Shown: positions 12,566-25,489, counted from the stretch's first letter. The stretch: 64,000 bases of DNA from Papio anubis (GCF_008728515.1 NC_044981.1:9742895-9806894), one strand, 5' to 3'. Program-made: numbers and translations. The notes: generated by a model not told the origin, from the letters alone.

Positions 12566-13982
12566 TACCTTACAAGAATCTAAAGGCTCAAAATTCTGAG
12601 GAAATAATTAAAATCCTATGTCCATTTCACTAATTATAGCAATTATCTCAACGACAACAAAAAATAGCTATGGTTTTGCAAATGAAGGTGGGTCAAATGT
12701 TTGGCTTCTAGTAATAAACTACTCAAGGACAATGTGTCATATATTAGTGATACAAATAATGAACTTCTCACATGCATGATTGCCAGGGCGCCACCATTCA
12801 AGAACAGATTTGTTTCTCCAAGATAATTATTATAATTTCAAAAGAGAGGCTAATTTTTCTCTTACCTCATGCCAAAGGATGCCAAATTTAACACATTCAA
12901 AATCCTAGTTTTCTAATTTGGATTTCCTATTGCATATGATTCCTCCAATCACATTGAGTGGATCATTCTGGACACAATAGTGTCTCTTTCTGCCAATCTT
13001 GATTTCAATTATTTCCACATTGAGCAAAGTCAATTGCATGCTTCTAAGTCAGATACTGGAAGAGGGAGAAGTCGGTCATACCATTCAAGTGTCCAAAGCC
13101 AGCCGCATGTTTAGAAAGCGTTAATGAGCCCATTTATTTGTGCAAAAGGTCTCACAATTTCATTTATTTTTCACTCCCTCTTGTAGTTTCATCAGTTTGA
13201 AAAGGACAGTACTGAGCCAATTAGATGCTACCTGCTATGAACATACAACAGAGTCCATAATAAAACCTACCGTATAAACTGAAGCAACTGTAAAGCCAAA
13301 TCAGATAGGTTGCTACTTTATCATGTTAAAAGAGTCAATTCTCACCAGCCAATCATGGTTTCTTTCATCATAACTCACATGTTAGTAAAAATTGACTAAA
13401 AGTATATTTTTATTCCTGCAGTTCCTTATTTCCAACTTATTCAGATTGTGCATTTAGCTATGAATGCTTCTGGGAATGTGCAGATTGAATAGTGAGACCA
13501 AAGTTAAGTGTGTCTTGTCATAGCTCCACATTAACTCTTCCCTCCTAAACCACTGCTCCTCAGGCCAGTTAGAAGTGTTCTAATTTTCCCAACCTGTTAG
13601 GTCAATTGCAGTGGATCATACTGAGTCAAGAACTACAATATTCTCTGTTGCCAATATTCACTTCTACACCATACTTTTGCAAAGACATTTGTCTAATTCT
13701 GAGGCATTGAATATCCACAGATTAAATGAAAGAAATTGGCCAAAGAAAAATAGGATTATTATCATGAACAGTTCATTCTTATGAATGACTGCTGATTATA
13801 CATGGCATATTTGCATTTGTTAACATATCTACCACAATAGATTAAAGAACACATATACACACACATTCACGAAATGGGATTAGGGCTGTGGGAGGGCAGG
13901 GAGAAAGTAAGCATTCATTTTCCCTGCTTATTTAAAGAGTGCACTCAGAAAAGTATGCGTTCTGAAAAAGCGTTTCAAGCAT
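12566..13982. other. Unique AT-rich DNA
   Basis: I see no repeat or exon that I can support. A phase-compatible continuation of the minus-strand gene below 14668 would have to lie here or further left, and none was recognised. Confidence 0.35.
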
Positions 13983-14085
13983 GAAGAAGAAGAGGAGGAG
14001 GAGGAGGAGGAAGAGAAAGAAGAAGAAGAAGAGGAGGAGGAGGAGGAGGAGAAGGAAAAGGAAGAAGGAAAAGAAGAAGAAAAAG
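13983..14085 (+). repeat. 103-base uninterrupted purine tract (GAA/GAG)n
   Basis: Every base from 13983 to 14085 is A or G, built from GAA, GAG and AGG triplets. Such homopurine runs can form triplex DNA. On the minus strand it translates as a poly-Ser frame, which is low-complexity and not a gene. Confidence 0.95.
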
Positions 14086-14667
14086 TACCTTTGAAAACGA
14101 CTTCATTGGTGGCTGCCAAAAGATTGATCATTTGACTTTTGAAATGGTCTATGTTGACTCACTGAAAAAAATGGCAAACCTGTTTGAATAATAATACAAT
14201 CCAATTGCCCTCTTATGTTTTCTTACTGCACTGTTTAATTGCAAAAACACAGAGGATAAATGGACTGTGATGAATATATAAGACCAAATAACATGTTGAG
14301 AATGTAAAATGTCCTGAAAACACAAGTTGCAATCTGATGTTGTTGATCTAATCCACACACATTCCATAATTGGAAACATATCTCACACACCAGCGTATTG
14401 GAGTAGATCAGTAAACAGATATTTGTAAGTTTTCCTCAAACCTAGATTTAGATCATTCACATGTGACAACTTCATTTCTGTTGCCTCTTCCACTTAAAAA
14501 AAAAGAAAAATTTAAAAGATAGCATTAAGAAAAACTCAGAATGTTTTGGGCCCTTCCAAATAAACAGAATTTTGGTCTTGCTTCATGAAAAGAAACAATG
14601 AAGCAAAGATTCGAACCTGCTGGAAACGTTTTAAGCCCGTCTCGTCTCTCTGTCCCCCCAGATCTTT

Positions 14668-14783
14668 TCAGCACACCCTCCTCCCTTTTTTCTTAGCGTC
14701 AAACTGGTTCTCCACTTCCTTTACATCAGTGGGAACACTTTCCTTCTGGGTGTCAGAATCTCTCAGAGGGGTCAGGGGCTGCC
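14668..14783 (-). CDS. Candidate exon 7 with stop codon
   Basis: The acceptor cattcctctgcag is followed by two bases that complete the Gly codon left open by exon 6. Then come 37 codons (QPLTPLRDSD, later DVKEVENQFDAKKKGRRVC) and TGA. A nearby upstream acceptor (cgtttcacag) would give an early stop in the required phase, so this one is the only compatible choice here. The composition continues the hydrophilic tail of exon 6. A gtgtgc site at 14671-14676 could act as a donor in phase 0, so this may be an internal exon and the true stop may lie below. An ATTAAA-type signal (minus strand, near 14234-14239) exists about 430 bases after the stop. The 13-kb distance from exon 6 lowers confidence. 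Confidence 0.5.
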
Positions 14784-15171
14784 CTGCAGAGGAAATGACC
14801 AGCTGTGAAACGTAAAAGAACAATTCCTTCCACATGTTCCTTTGCTCCCGGAGCAGGCAGGAGTTGTCAGCTAGCATCACTTTGGAACCAGGCAGGCCTC
14901 TGCATCATAGTCCTGTCAAAACTAATTTACAATTAAAGACCTGCATGACTGTTTAAAGCTTTTTCAATTCCAGCAGTTTTCAGAAACGACTTTGAGATTG
15001 AAATGGATCAAACAAAAACCCATTGTTGTAATGAGCTGTGAAGGATGGCGAAGAACCTCACAAAATAAGCCAAAGATTAAAACAAATTATAATCATGTTT
15101 AAAAGAAATCTGTTAATGGTACAAATACTCACTACACCTCCAATTAACGTTTGTGTGAAAATTTCCCAGCT

Positions 15172-15460
15172 AGGCCGGGCTGGTGCGGGGGCTCACACCT
15201 GTAATCCCAGCATTTTGCGGGTCCGAGGTGGGTGGATCAAGAAGTCAAGAGATCGAGACCAACATGGCAAAACCCTGTCTCTACTGAAAATACAAAAATT
15301 AGCTGGACTTGGTGGCATGTGCCTCGTAGTCCCAGCTACTCAGAGGCTGAGGCAGGAGAATCACTTGAACCCGGGAGGCGGGGGTTGCAGTGAGCTGAGA
15401 TCACGCCACTGCACTCCAGCCTAGCAATAGAGCAAGACTCCATCTCAAAAACAAAAAAGA
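15172..15460 (+). mobile_element. Alu (diverged), plus orientation
   Basis: It starts ggccgggctggtgcggggg and ends ccatctcaaaaacaaaaaag. The near-identical flanks aaaatttcccagcta and aaattttctcagcta are the target-site duplication. Confidence 0.9.
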
Positions 15461-15560
15461 AATTTTCTCAGCTAAGCCCCAATTTAGGAAGTTTAATGCT
15501 GCAGCTATTGGAAGTCATATGCAGTTTGTAAATGAAGTTACAAGGTTACACCTTCATGGC

Positions 15561-15699
15561 CAAGAAGGAAGGGAAGGAAGGAGAGGGAAGGGGAGGAGAA
15601 GGGAGGGGAGGGGAGGGGAGAGGAGAGGGGGGAGGGAAGGAGGAGGAAAGAAGGAAGGAAGGAAGGAAGGAAGGAAGGAAGGAAGGAAGGAAGGAAGGA
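15561..15699 (+). repeat. Purine-rich tract ending in (GGAA)n
   Basis: Irregular GGGA/GGAG units are followed by about eleven consecutive GGAA units at about 15653-15698. ETS-family factors recognise GGAA cores. Repeat number is probably variable between individuals. Confidence 0.95.
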
Positions 15700-16669
15700 T
15701 TTACCTTGAGCAATGGAAGCTTTAAAAAAGATTAAAATTGCTTTAAAATATTTTTAGCATTTCTGTGAATTAAAATATTTTGATGCATTTCCATATCTTA
15801 AATAAAGGCATTTAAAAATTGCAAGTAATTAGCTTTTTATGCAGATTAATCACTTTGAAACATACTGTGGTTCCCTGAGGCTCAATTTTACACTGAGATA
15901 AAGGACTTAGATCCACCTATGCTACTTGAAAACCAAGACATTCAGGAGAAAATATGTCATAGTCAAAGTCTAAAAATTGCCTCAACATTTCACCAAATGG
16001 TGATTCTGAAATGGCAATTTCACATTCTTAAAAGCTTGGATATAGTTTATAGAAGTACTCATTCCTTAAGAGCTATCTGAAAATAATTAGAGATACACAT
16101 GATAGAAAATTGTTTGAGACAGCTTCTCCACAAACTCAACTCCAGCTGTCAAAAGCAAAGTCATATGTGCTGTTTTCAAATGCCAGATTAATGATTCTTC
16201 CATAGAAACAGGGAAACAATTGACTGGCAAATTATTAACTGAAAATACGTGTCTCTGGTTTGGAATCATTAATCGTGTCTGAGAGCAACTTGCTTCCCTT
16301 ATCATACACATGTGGGAATGGTGACCTCAGCCCTTCAGGGAACATGATATGGAGACTTGGCTAAAACAGATCACAGATACAGAACCATTCGAAGTCACAC
16401 AATAGGTCTCTTACTGTCTGAGCATACCCACTAAGCTCTGCTGTCCAGTTTGTCCATGGCTTCCTGTTCCGGAGCTTTAGTATGGAGGGACTTCGGCTGC
16501 TTCCATCTGTGCCTCTATGGCTCCCACTGCAGCTATAATTAATTTGTCATCTTTTCATTCTTCCTCTACCTTGCGGCTTACAGATAAACTGGCTTATGTC
16601 TATCATATCTATAACAGTATATATTAGGCAGAGCCCTCTCACCAGGTCACCAAGTAAGTCACCGAAATT
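15700..16669. other. Unique intronic DNA
   Basis: No recognised repeat or exon. The frame at 16087-16311 on the minus strand has no usable splice context. Confidence 0.35.
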
Positions 16670-17990
16670 GAACCACTGGTACGTGGCCAACTGATTTTTG
16701 ACAAAACTGCAAAGGCAATTCAACAATAGACAAAGAGTGTTTTCAACAAATGTTGTTGGAACAATTGGACATTCATATGTGAAAACAAATAAAAAACCTT
16801 CAACCTTAACTTCACCCTTTACTCAAAAACAAACTCCAAATGGATCGTTGGATTAAATGTAGAGTGCAAAACTACAGAACTTTCCAAATAAAATGTAAGA
16901 GAAAATCTTGTGAACTGGAGTGTAGGCAAAGGGTTCAAAGACATGACCTCAAAAGTACAATCCATTTAAAAAATTACAAACTGAACTTCATCAAAATTCA
17001 AAACATTTGCTATGTGAAAGAAAATATTAAGAAAATAAACAGATAAACTTCAGACAGAAAGTATTTGCAAAGAAGTATCTGTATCCAGAAGGGATAAGAC
17101 CTCTCAAAATTCAACAGTGAAAAACAAATAAATAAACCATTCAATTAAAAGAATGGGCAAAAGACTTGAACCGATACTTTACTAAAGAGGATATGTGGTA
17201 AATAAGTACATTAGTCATTAAGGAAATCTAAATTGAAATCATGAGATGCCACTACACACAAATTAGAGGGACTTTTAAAAGGCTGACAATACTAAGTGTT
17301 GATAAGGATGCAGAGCAACTGAAATTCCCATGTTACTGGTGGAAGTGAAAAATGATACAGTCACTTTGTAAAACAGGCAGTTTCTAAAAAGTTAAATATA
17401 CACATACAATACAATCTAGCAATCGCACTCATAGGTATGTATTCTGAAGAAGTAAATACTATATTCACACAAAAACTTGCCTATGTGCATGTATAGCAAC
17501 TCTTCATAATTACCAAAAATTGAAACAATGTAAATGTCCTTGAGTTAGGGAAGAGATAAACTGCAGTACATCCACTCAACAATGACTGGGAACGAGCTGT
17601 TGATATGCACAATTACTTGTATGACTCTCAGTGGTGTTATGTTGAGTGAAAGAAACCAGTCTCAACCAGTATGCATACGGGTTGCACACTGTATGACAAT
17701 TTAAAAAGTCAAAACTAATGACAAGTATGCCAATTTTGAAAAGACAAAACTACGGTGATGACAAACAGATCAGTGAGTGCCAGCGATTAGGATGGATGGA
17801 GGGAAGGAGGTGCCTGTAAAACACAGCACACAGGAGTTTTTTTTGAAGAGTTGGGGGGGTGGCAATGAAGTGTTTCTTTATTCTTATTGTGGTAGTGATT
17901 TCGCAAATCTGTATTTGTACATAGAATTGTATACTCTTTGAAAAAGTCCATTTTACTGTATTTTAATTTTAAAATGCAATAAAGAAACTG
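16670..17990 (+). mobile_element. L1M ORF2 end plus 3' untranslated region
   Basis: Landmarks are ggccaactgatttttgacaa, a decayed frame at 16840-17046, aagaatgggcaaaagacttg near 17151, atgagatgccactacacac near 17240, ccttgagttagggaagag near 17540 and a 3' region ending attttaaaatgcaataaag. Numerous stops make it non-functional. Confidence 0.8.
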
Positions 17991-18629
17991 CCTACTTGAC
18001 TGCTTTCCATAGAAAAGAGTTCTGATCCTAGTTGGTACTCAGAGCTATATTCATTTATTCATTCTGCAAATGTTTACTGAGAAGCTATGATCTGGGACAT
18101 CATAGATCTATGTGTCTTGTAGACCCTGGGATACATAAATAAGCAAAACAAAGACGACTTTCCTGCAATTGTAATCTCCCTATGAAGAATTTTTTAAGAC
18201 TTAAACCAGTTAGTGGAAGCGGGAACAGATAGAGCTGGTGCCTTCGGAAGCAGCTCTAGACAACTGTCTTTTCATTTTTATCCTGGTAATCTAAAGCAAA
18301 GTGAGGTTCACAGACCAGTGCCATATGTATCACATGGGACCTACAGAATTAATGCCCACCTCAAACTTGATGAATTTGAATTTTCCATTTAGCAAGATCG
18401 CTGGGTGATTCCTATGCACATCAGGTCTGATTAGTGCTGCCACAGTTTATCTTGCTGATGTGACCACTCTCTTCCTTCTTGAGACTTAAAGCTCCCTGGT
18501 CTCCACAAAGTCTGACCTCCTACTTCTGCTTTTTCAGATTGTTCTTTTGCAATTTCCTGCATATTTTCTTTTACCTGTCCCTTCAATTAAGAATGTCCTA
18601 CTCTTAGGTCTAGTCTTTTCTTTCTTGGT

Positions 18630-19200
18630 AAACTCATTCATTCCTGTGGCTTTAGCCTGCATATCAGGATGACACCCATATGTTACTTCTGAGCTTTAAA
18701 TTCATCTTTTCAACTCCAAGCAAGCCATTGTCTTCTTAATTTCCCCTAACACCTTAAATTCAGTTTGTCCAAAAGTAACTGGTTAACTTTAATCTGATAC
18801 CTGTTCCTTTGGGTTTCTTATCTCCAATAAGGGCAACGATAGTTTCCTGGAAACCTGGGATACAAATAGTCTTGCCTAGGAGCTTCACATCTTTGCTTAT
18901 GACACAACTCTTCACTTTCCAATTCCTGTTAATGCCATTTTATCATGTCTCTTGAGTGCATCCCACAGCAGTGCTCTGCCTCAGGTCCTTACCGTCTCTT
19001 CTGTAAGCTAATGTCATGTCCTTCTTACTGGATTGCTTGCCCTAAAATGATCCTTGCCCAAATCCATCCCAATTTGTATACCAGAGCCCAGTGGTTCCTT
19101 ATAGTTCCTCAAATACAACTTAAACTATGTGACTTCTTAACTTAGCTGGTGGTTTTCCTTTTATCCCCAGATAATTCCCGACTATGCTTGCCTTTTGAAC
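18630..19200 (+). mobile_element. L2 LINE fragment
   Basis: Pyrimidine-rich text follows L2 coding order: tggctttagcctgcatatca, then gatgacacccatatgtta, then aaattcagtttgtccaaaa and a later tatgtgacttcttaac. Heavily diverged. The 120 bases or so starting near 18055 resemble another old repeat end (attcattctgcaaatgttta). Confidence 0.6.
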
Positions 19201-19461
19201 TCTAAACTATCCTTCTAGCCCCAGGACAAGATTGTGAAACTAACACATATGTCCCCAGATCACATCAGTACAGGATTAAAAACGGGGTTATATTAAAAGT
19301 TCTGATCAATTTCAATTGACTTCAAAAGCTCACTCATTTATTTCCAGGAGTCCACCTGCATGCTCACATGAGCCCATGAACCACTAATTTCCATCCACAT
19401 ATACTTTCTCGCAGTGGCTCCGTAACACCCTGAATTACAACATTGCTGCACATAGAACACA

Positions 19462-19800
19462 GAGCCTTTCCCTCTTATTCATGATGGGTAAGTTCTAGGA
19501 TCCCCAGTGGGCATCTGAAACTGCACATAGTACCAAACTCTGTATATACTGTACTTTTTCCTATCCATACATATCCATGATAAAGTTTAATTTATAAATT
19601 AGTCACAGCAAGAAAGTAACAACCATAACTAATAATAAAATACAACAATTGTATCAGTATGCTGTAATAAAAGTTATGTGAATGTGGTCTCTCTCTTTCT
19701 CAAAATATCTTATTGTACTGTACTATTTTTGGACCATAATTGACCACAGGTAACTGAAACCTCAGAAATTGAAATTGGGTAAGGGAAGACCACTGTATCT
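19462..19800. mobile_element. Tigger/pogo-type DNA transposon remnant
   Basis: Cues are ttattcatgatgggtaagtt, tgataaagtttaatttataa, aaagttatgtgaatgtggtc, tctcaaaatatcttattgta and a closing gtaactgaaacctcag. These match my memory of the non-autonomous mariner/Tigger family. The exact subfamily is not assigned. Confidence 0.65.
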
Positions 19801-19804
19801 GTAT

Positions 19805-22074
19805 ATAGCACGCCTAATTGTCTCAGAGGAGAGTATATACCATAATATACTGTTCTGTGTCTGACAGAATTTCAATGAAATGGTTCTCTTTTAGCAGTTT
19901 GGGGAGTGTTTCCAAGCACTCCTTTCTCTCCCTGGGAATTCCACTGTGAGATGACTGGGCTAAAGAACAAATGTGATTCCTAGACATTCTACGTTTCCCA
20001 CAATCGCCCCTCTCACCTAGCAACTGAGTCTCTAGCCAATTGCATCTGCTTCAATTCTTCTCCAAGTCTGAATTCTCTCTGAGAAGGTTTGCGGGCCCCT
20101 CATGTAAATGGAGTGCTGGTGGGCCTTCTCGTCATCTCTTGGATATGTGGACACATGCATATCTCACGGTGGAGCAGGCTTGGGCTCAAGTAAGCCTTTG
20201 AAGGCCAAGGGCTGGGTGTTGCTTTGATTTTTAATTCTATAGCGTTTGGCAGCATGATTTGTTCTTGTGGTTGCACAACAAAATTCTGAATTGAATTTGG
20301 CATCACAAAACAGATATAGATACTGCCAGAGAACATTGCTCATGCAATGTAGGCATATTCAAAACACAATTATCAAGTGTGTGAAATATTTGCCTAGACT
20401 GACTCCTAAAAAGTAAAACAGCCTAAAAGATGGCAATAATCCAAAAGTTATATCATGAGTCTCTTCTTCTGGCCTTTCATAAATATTTTCAGGCCTCTGA
20501 TATCCACCTATTTGCAAGGCTGACCACCGCTTAAAACATCAACCATAGGATTAAGTCTGGAATCCTGTAGTATGTGTATGTGAGTGCACATGGGTGTGCA
20601 GGTGTGTGCACACACATGTGTGCCTGCAAATGAGCATTAAAGACACTTTTTCATGATTCTAGGACAGTAGCTGACTCAACAGATTACATATGGAGCCTAT
20701 CAATGTGGACAGCTTGTGAAAGATCATAAACACATTTTTCATATAGAAACGTTGCAGCCATAAACACACCACGTGGTCACCCCTTCCCTAAGCTTTGCTC
20801 CTTTAATTGTAAATAGCCAGAAAGTCATCAAGCCAGAGTTTAATAAACTTTTAATTTGAAATGAATTACCACATGTTGTGTTTGTTTACCCGTTATTAAA
20901 TCTCTTAGCAACATATCAGTGGCAGAAACAGCATACTGTATCACAGCCCTGATATATTGGAAAACAAACCCATGGGGGATATTAACGGCTAATAATATGC
21001 TTCCAAGAAAAATAAATAAATATAAGCAATAGTAAAGACGTGTATTTGAAGAGCTTTTTGTGTTCTGTTTTTCTGTAAATTCGTTTAGAATAACAGCAGA
21101 AGGTGCCTCTGCAGTCTTTGAATGTGAGACTTGAATAAGTCTCCATGCTCAGAGCAGAGCAAATGAATAATCTTTTTTTTTTCTAAAGCATTTTCCTAAA
21201 GCAGAAAACATTTTTCCTCTCGTGATATACAGTATTCTCGGATTGAACACGCGGGTGTTCCTGCTTTCTGGAGCGCTACCTGTCCTCGTTTTAGGGGAAC
21301 TGGGAACGGCATTCTAAAAGTCAAGTTTATAGCTCAGTGCAGTAGGTGTGGAAAATACAGCCCTCGTTACTCCAAGGAAAAACTAGAAAGCAAAAATGGT
21401 CCAAGAGTAATTGGCTGTCATCTTCTGTTTTATCCTAACACTAGGTTAAAACATCAATAACACTGACAATTTATTAGTTAAGTCAAACTCACTTTCCCAA
21501 AAGTTAAAAATTCTAAAGTAAGAATATTTAGCTCCATATTTAATGCAAAAACACTGGGAAAGAAAAAGAAAGAAAAAAAACCTACTTTGCAAATACATGT
21601 ATTTTACGGTGTCTCATGTGGCGGCTTTACAGTTGACTTTTGAACTTGATATTTGAGCAAAAGAAAAATCAATGGTTTTCTAGGGTTTTATCTAATGAAA
21701 TCATAACCATTCCTTTTGTATTTTGTGAATTATTAATTTTATCTCAGGAAGATGATCTTCAACCATCAGCAAGGGCTTCGTCCGTTCCTTCCCTTTCTGT
21801 GTCTCAGATTCCCAGGGTGCACAGATGATACGCTAATGTTAAAGTACTTTGTTTTCACAGAACAAGGGCATCGCAGGCCCTCAGGTTGGAAGGCCTGACT
21901 AATCTAATTCCACATACAGGAATGGTGTAAAAGTGATTCTCCTGCAGAGACAACTGAATGAGAATTACCCACAGTATCCATGAACATACTCCACATAACT
22001 GCCCCACAAAGGAATTTGGAATGAGGCTAAATCTGACACTGGCTGGTCTGTGCTTTGGGAGCCCATCCTCCCTT
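19805..22074. other. Mostly unique intronic DNA with a TG/CA patch
   Basis: A mixed TG/CA microsatellite occupies about 20573-20640. Minus-strand frames at 19823-20023 and 20100-20336 lack fitting splice sites. Nothing else is recognised. Confidence 0.35.
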
Positions 22075-22311
22075 TTTATGAGACAGGGTCTCACTTTGTC
22101 ACCCAGGCTGGAGTGCAGTGGTGTGATCTCAGCCCACTGCAGCCTCAACTTCCTGGGTTCAGGCGATCCCCACAAGTAGCTGGGACTACAGGCCTGCACC
22201 ACCAAACCTAGCAAATTTTTGTATTTTTTGTAGAGATCGGGTTTTGCCATGTTGCCCAGGCTGGTCTTGAACTCCTGGGCTCAAGTGATCTGCCCACCTC
22301 GGCCTCCCAAG
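22075..22311 (-). mobile_element. Old Alu (AluJ-like), inverted
   Basis: It begins gagacagggtctcactttgt and ends cctcggcctcccaa without the outer part. The bases cttgaactcctgggctcaag, with agcctcaacttcctgggttc, are typical of the J subfamily. Confidence 0.85.
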
Positions 22312-22509
22312 GGGCCCCTTTTATGACACTCTCTGCTCTTTTTCAGACTGCCAGAGCCTTAGGCTTATTTTATGCCCCATCTCTTACCTTCCTTTTATCC
22401 ACACTAAGTACACCGACACACTCATTGATACCTACCTTGGATAGTGGTATTTAAAATTTAAAAATTAAAGCATTGAGCCTATTAAATCTCAAAATGAAAA
22501 ATGCTTAAG

Positions 22510-22816
22510 GCTGAGAGCAGTGACTCATGCCTGTAATTCCAGCAATTTGTGAGGCCGAGGTGGGTGGATCACCTGAGGTCAGGGGTTCAAGACCAGCCTG
22601 ACCAACATGGAGTAACTCCATCTCTACTAAAAATACAAAATTACCTGGGTATGGTGGTGCGCACCTGTAATTCCAGCTACTCTGGAGGCTGAGGCAGGAG
22701 AATCGCTTGAACCCAGGAGCTGGAGGTTGCAGTGAGCCGAGATTGCGCCATTGCACTCCAGCCTAGGCAACAAGAGTGAAACTCTGTCTCAAAAAAATAA
22801 AAAATAAATAAAAAAT
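22510..22816 (+). mobile_element. AluS, plus orientation
   Basis: A full dimer with the cacctgaggtcaggggttca motif of AluS and a tail of aaataaataaaaaataaa. The flanks aaatgctta(a/a) at about 22499 and 22817 form the target duplication. Confidence 0.9.
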
Positions 22817-23479
22817 AAATGCTTAAAGTCAGCTGCAAGTTGTGATTTTGAGGACCGCTAGCTCCACACTTTACCCACCAAAACCAGACCATGTTGTCAG
22901 TCATTTCTTATCTTCTCTGGCCGCAAATCCTAGTTCTAACATGAGAGAAACAATACACTTTGGTCAAGTTGTTTTATAACTGTGATGCTTGTTACATAGC
23001 TTCAGCATATATCTGATTTCTAATTTATCTTTAGAAATATTTGTTTAAAGCCAGTGACATAATTTGATATATATGTATTCTGTGTATAAAATTTCAACAC
23101 ATCTCCAGGTAGGCATCACTCTATAAACTGATATTTAGTTGTCTGGAGGTGGAAGTGGTGGTGTCTCAATTGTGATATATTGGCTTACTCCCAAGAAAGC
23201 AGGTCAGGTGTGTATATGGAAGCCCAGGCCTCATAGTAGACCTGCCCTTAGGAAAGCAGCGGTTACTAATACTTGAGCCTGGCAGAGAGTTGCACTTGGT
23301 CCAAGAAGGCATAATCTCTAAGGGACTTGGAGAACCCCAGTAACAACTTGAGAAGTATTTATCGCCCTCTATGAAGCTGATAAGCAGAAGACAGGAAGAC
23401 AGGTGTCACCTGGGAGGTTGAATCGTGTAGGCATTGTGTCTAGCCATTATGGCTCCATGGTAGGGATCTGTCATTCTTC

Positions 23480-24440
23480 TCCTGAAATATTGCCGTTTCC
23501 CTGATCTGTGTTCTCAGCTCAACACGCCTATCCCTCTACACATTCTTTCTGGTTAAACTCAACCACTTAGCAGTTTCAGCTACAGTCTCTGTGTTCACAT
23601 GGCCCTAATGAACATATACTCCCTCCCCATTCTCCATCTCCCTCCTGAGCTTCACGTCCATTTCCCAATGATCTCTTGAACATTTCTTTTTGTTTTTTGA
23701 AATGGAGTCTCACTCTGTCACCCAGGCTGCAGTGCAGTGGCACAATCTCAGCTCACTGCAACCTCCGCTTCCTGGGTTCAAGTGATTCTCGTGCCTCAGC
23801 CTCCTGCATATCTGGGATTACAGTCACCTGCCACCATGCCCTGCTAATTTTTTTGTATTTTTAGTAGAGATAGGGTTTCGTCATGTTGCCCAGACTGGTC
23901 TCAAACTCCTGAGCTCAAGTGATTCACCCGCCTTGGCCTTCCAAAGTGCTGGAATTACAGGCGTGAGTCACCACACCCAGCCCCCTTCAACATTTTTATT
24001 TGGATATAATACAGAAATATCAAACTCTGCAGATCCAAAATCAAGCTCCTGATTTTCCTCTACTCTTATTCCTCTTCCTATAGTTCCTATTATCTGCTGG
24101 TTGATATCCATATCTATTGTGTTCAAAGTTTAGGAATCAACTTTTGTTATCCTCCAACATCCATATCCAATCAATCAACAACATCATGTTTATGGCCATT
24201 CTATCGCCCCTCTTTAACACTTTATGAATGTTCATTCTCTTCTCTAACTTTATTATCTCTGCCCTAATTGAGGCCCTCATCTTTTGCTTGGACTACTCTA
24301 AGCTTTTCCGACCTGTTCTGGTTTTAGACATGCCCTGCTCAAATAAATCCCCCTAAAATTTCTCAGTGATCTATCTAAAATTGAAATGGAAATACATCAC
24401 TCCCCTTTATATTGGCTACCCACTTAACACTGATCTCTGA
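23480..24440 (+). mobile_element. L2 LINE remnant split by an Alu
   Basis: Text on both sides of the Alu at 23686 follows degraded L2 order: cctcctgagcttcacgtcca, ccaaaatcaagctcctgatt, then ttaggaatcaacttttgtta, ttgcttggactactctaagc and cccttta-tattggctac. No frame survives. Confidence 0.6.
23686..23983 (-). mobile_element. AluS, inverted
   Basis: It reads ttttttgaaatggagtctca to gagtcaccacacccagcc. The imperfect flanks gaacatttctttt and caacatttttatt are the likely target duplication within the L2. Confidence 0.9.
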
Positions 24441-24479
24441 TCAGCCGCAAGACACACAAAAAGGCAGTGGAAAAATGGT

Positions 24480-25080
24480 AAAGAAAAGGTATTACTACCC
24501 TAGAATCTTATACATGGCTAAATGATCTATCAAAAGTGAGGGAAAATAATAGACTCTTTCAGATATACAATGACTAAGAGAGGTCCAAACTCTAAACAAA
24601 TTACTAAAGACTTATTTCAGCGAGAAGGAAAATGGAGCCAGAGTGAAGACATGCTATCTTAAAAATATAATGAAGCATCAATATGTCATTAAATTAATTT
24701 TCTATTAAGAGTAAAAAATACTAACCGTTGTGTTTAATAAAAAAGTGAAACTGAAACCATAGCCAATAATAGCAATTGGAAGAGGAGGTGTTTTCAATGG
24801 GCAAGGCATGCTAAAAGCCCTTGCCACATCCAGGAAAAGAATGGAAATACGGAATGAGCTTAGAATTTTAAAGATGTTTTATAGTTAAATATGTAAGTGA
24901 GAAATTAAGGATAACATCTAAAGTAATGGATAAAATCTGTAGATTATACAGACAGAAGGGCATAAACAAATTAATTTTTTTAAAGCAAAGAAATAGGATG
25001 GTAAATTTAAAGTGAAAATTAGATTCCAGCAACAAGTACAAATATAACAATAATAAGAGTAATTTCCAAAACTTTAAACT
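24480..25080 (+). mobile_element. L1M fragment
   Basis: It contains the old L1 motif order agaatcttatacatggcta, agactctttcagatatacaa, and agcgagaaggaaaatggagc. Decayed, with diffuse boundaries. Confidence 0.5.
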
Positions 25081-25084
25081 TACC

Positions 25085-25395
25085 TATTTAAATGGCACAT
25101 GTTATTTACTTGTCTTTTCTTCTGTTTTTAATTAGTATATGTGAGTTTTACTTATTTTGGAAGTACATGTGTATTTTGATACCTCTCTGCAATGGCTAAT
25201 GATCAAATTGGGGTATTAAGGATATCCATCAACTCAACCATTTATCTTTTCTCTGTGTTATGAATATTACAAATCTGATATTCTAGCTATTTTGGAACAT
25301 ACAATAAATTATTGTTAACTATAATTTTCCTACTGTACTCTCAAATACTAATGTTTATTCCTTCTATCTAAAATTGTATTTTTGTACCCCTTAAT
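25085..25395 (-). mobile_element. L1M 3' end, inverted
   Basis: It shows taatgatcaaattggggtat, aaggatatccatcaactcaa, caataaattattgttaacta and a final tgtatttttgtacccctta, the reverse complement of medium-age L1 3' regions. Confidence 0.75.
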
Positions 25396-25489
25396 TTGTC
25401 TTGAAAATAAAATCCAGATTTATGCTACTAATTGATACATGCCCAAACTGTACTACAGAAAAATATTACAATTTAAAAATAAGGGGTAG

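Noticed and set aside
13928..14131. Poly-serine frame
   Set aside because: Translation of the (GAA/GAG)n tract, low complexity only.
15519..15735. Gly/Arg/Glu/Lys-rich frames
   Set aside because: Products of the GGAA/GGGA purine repeat, not genes.
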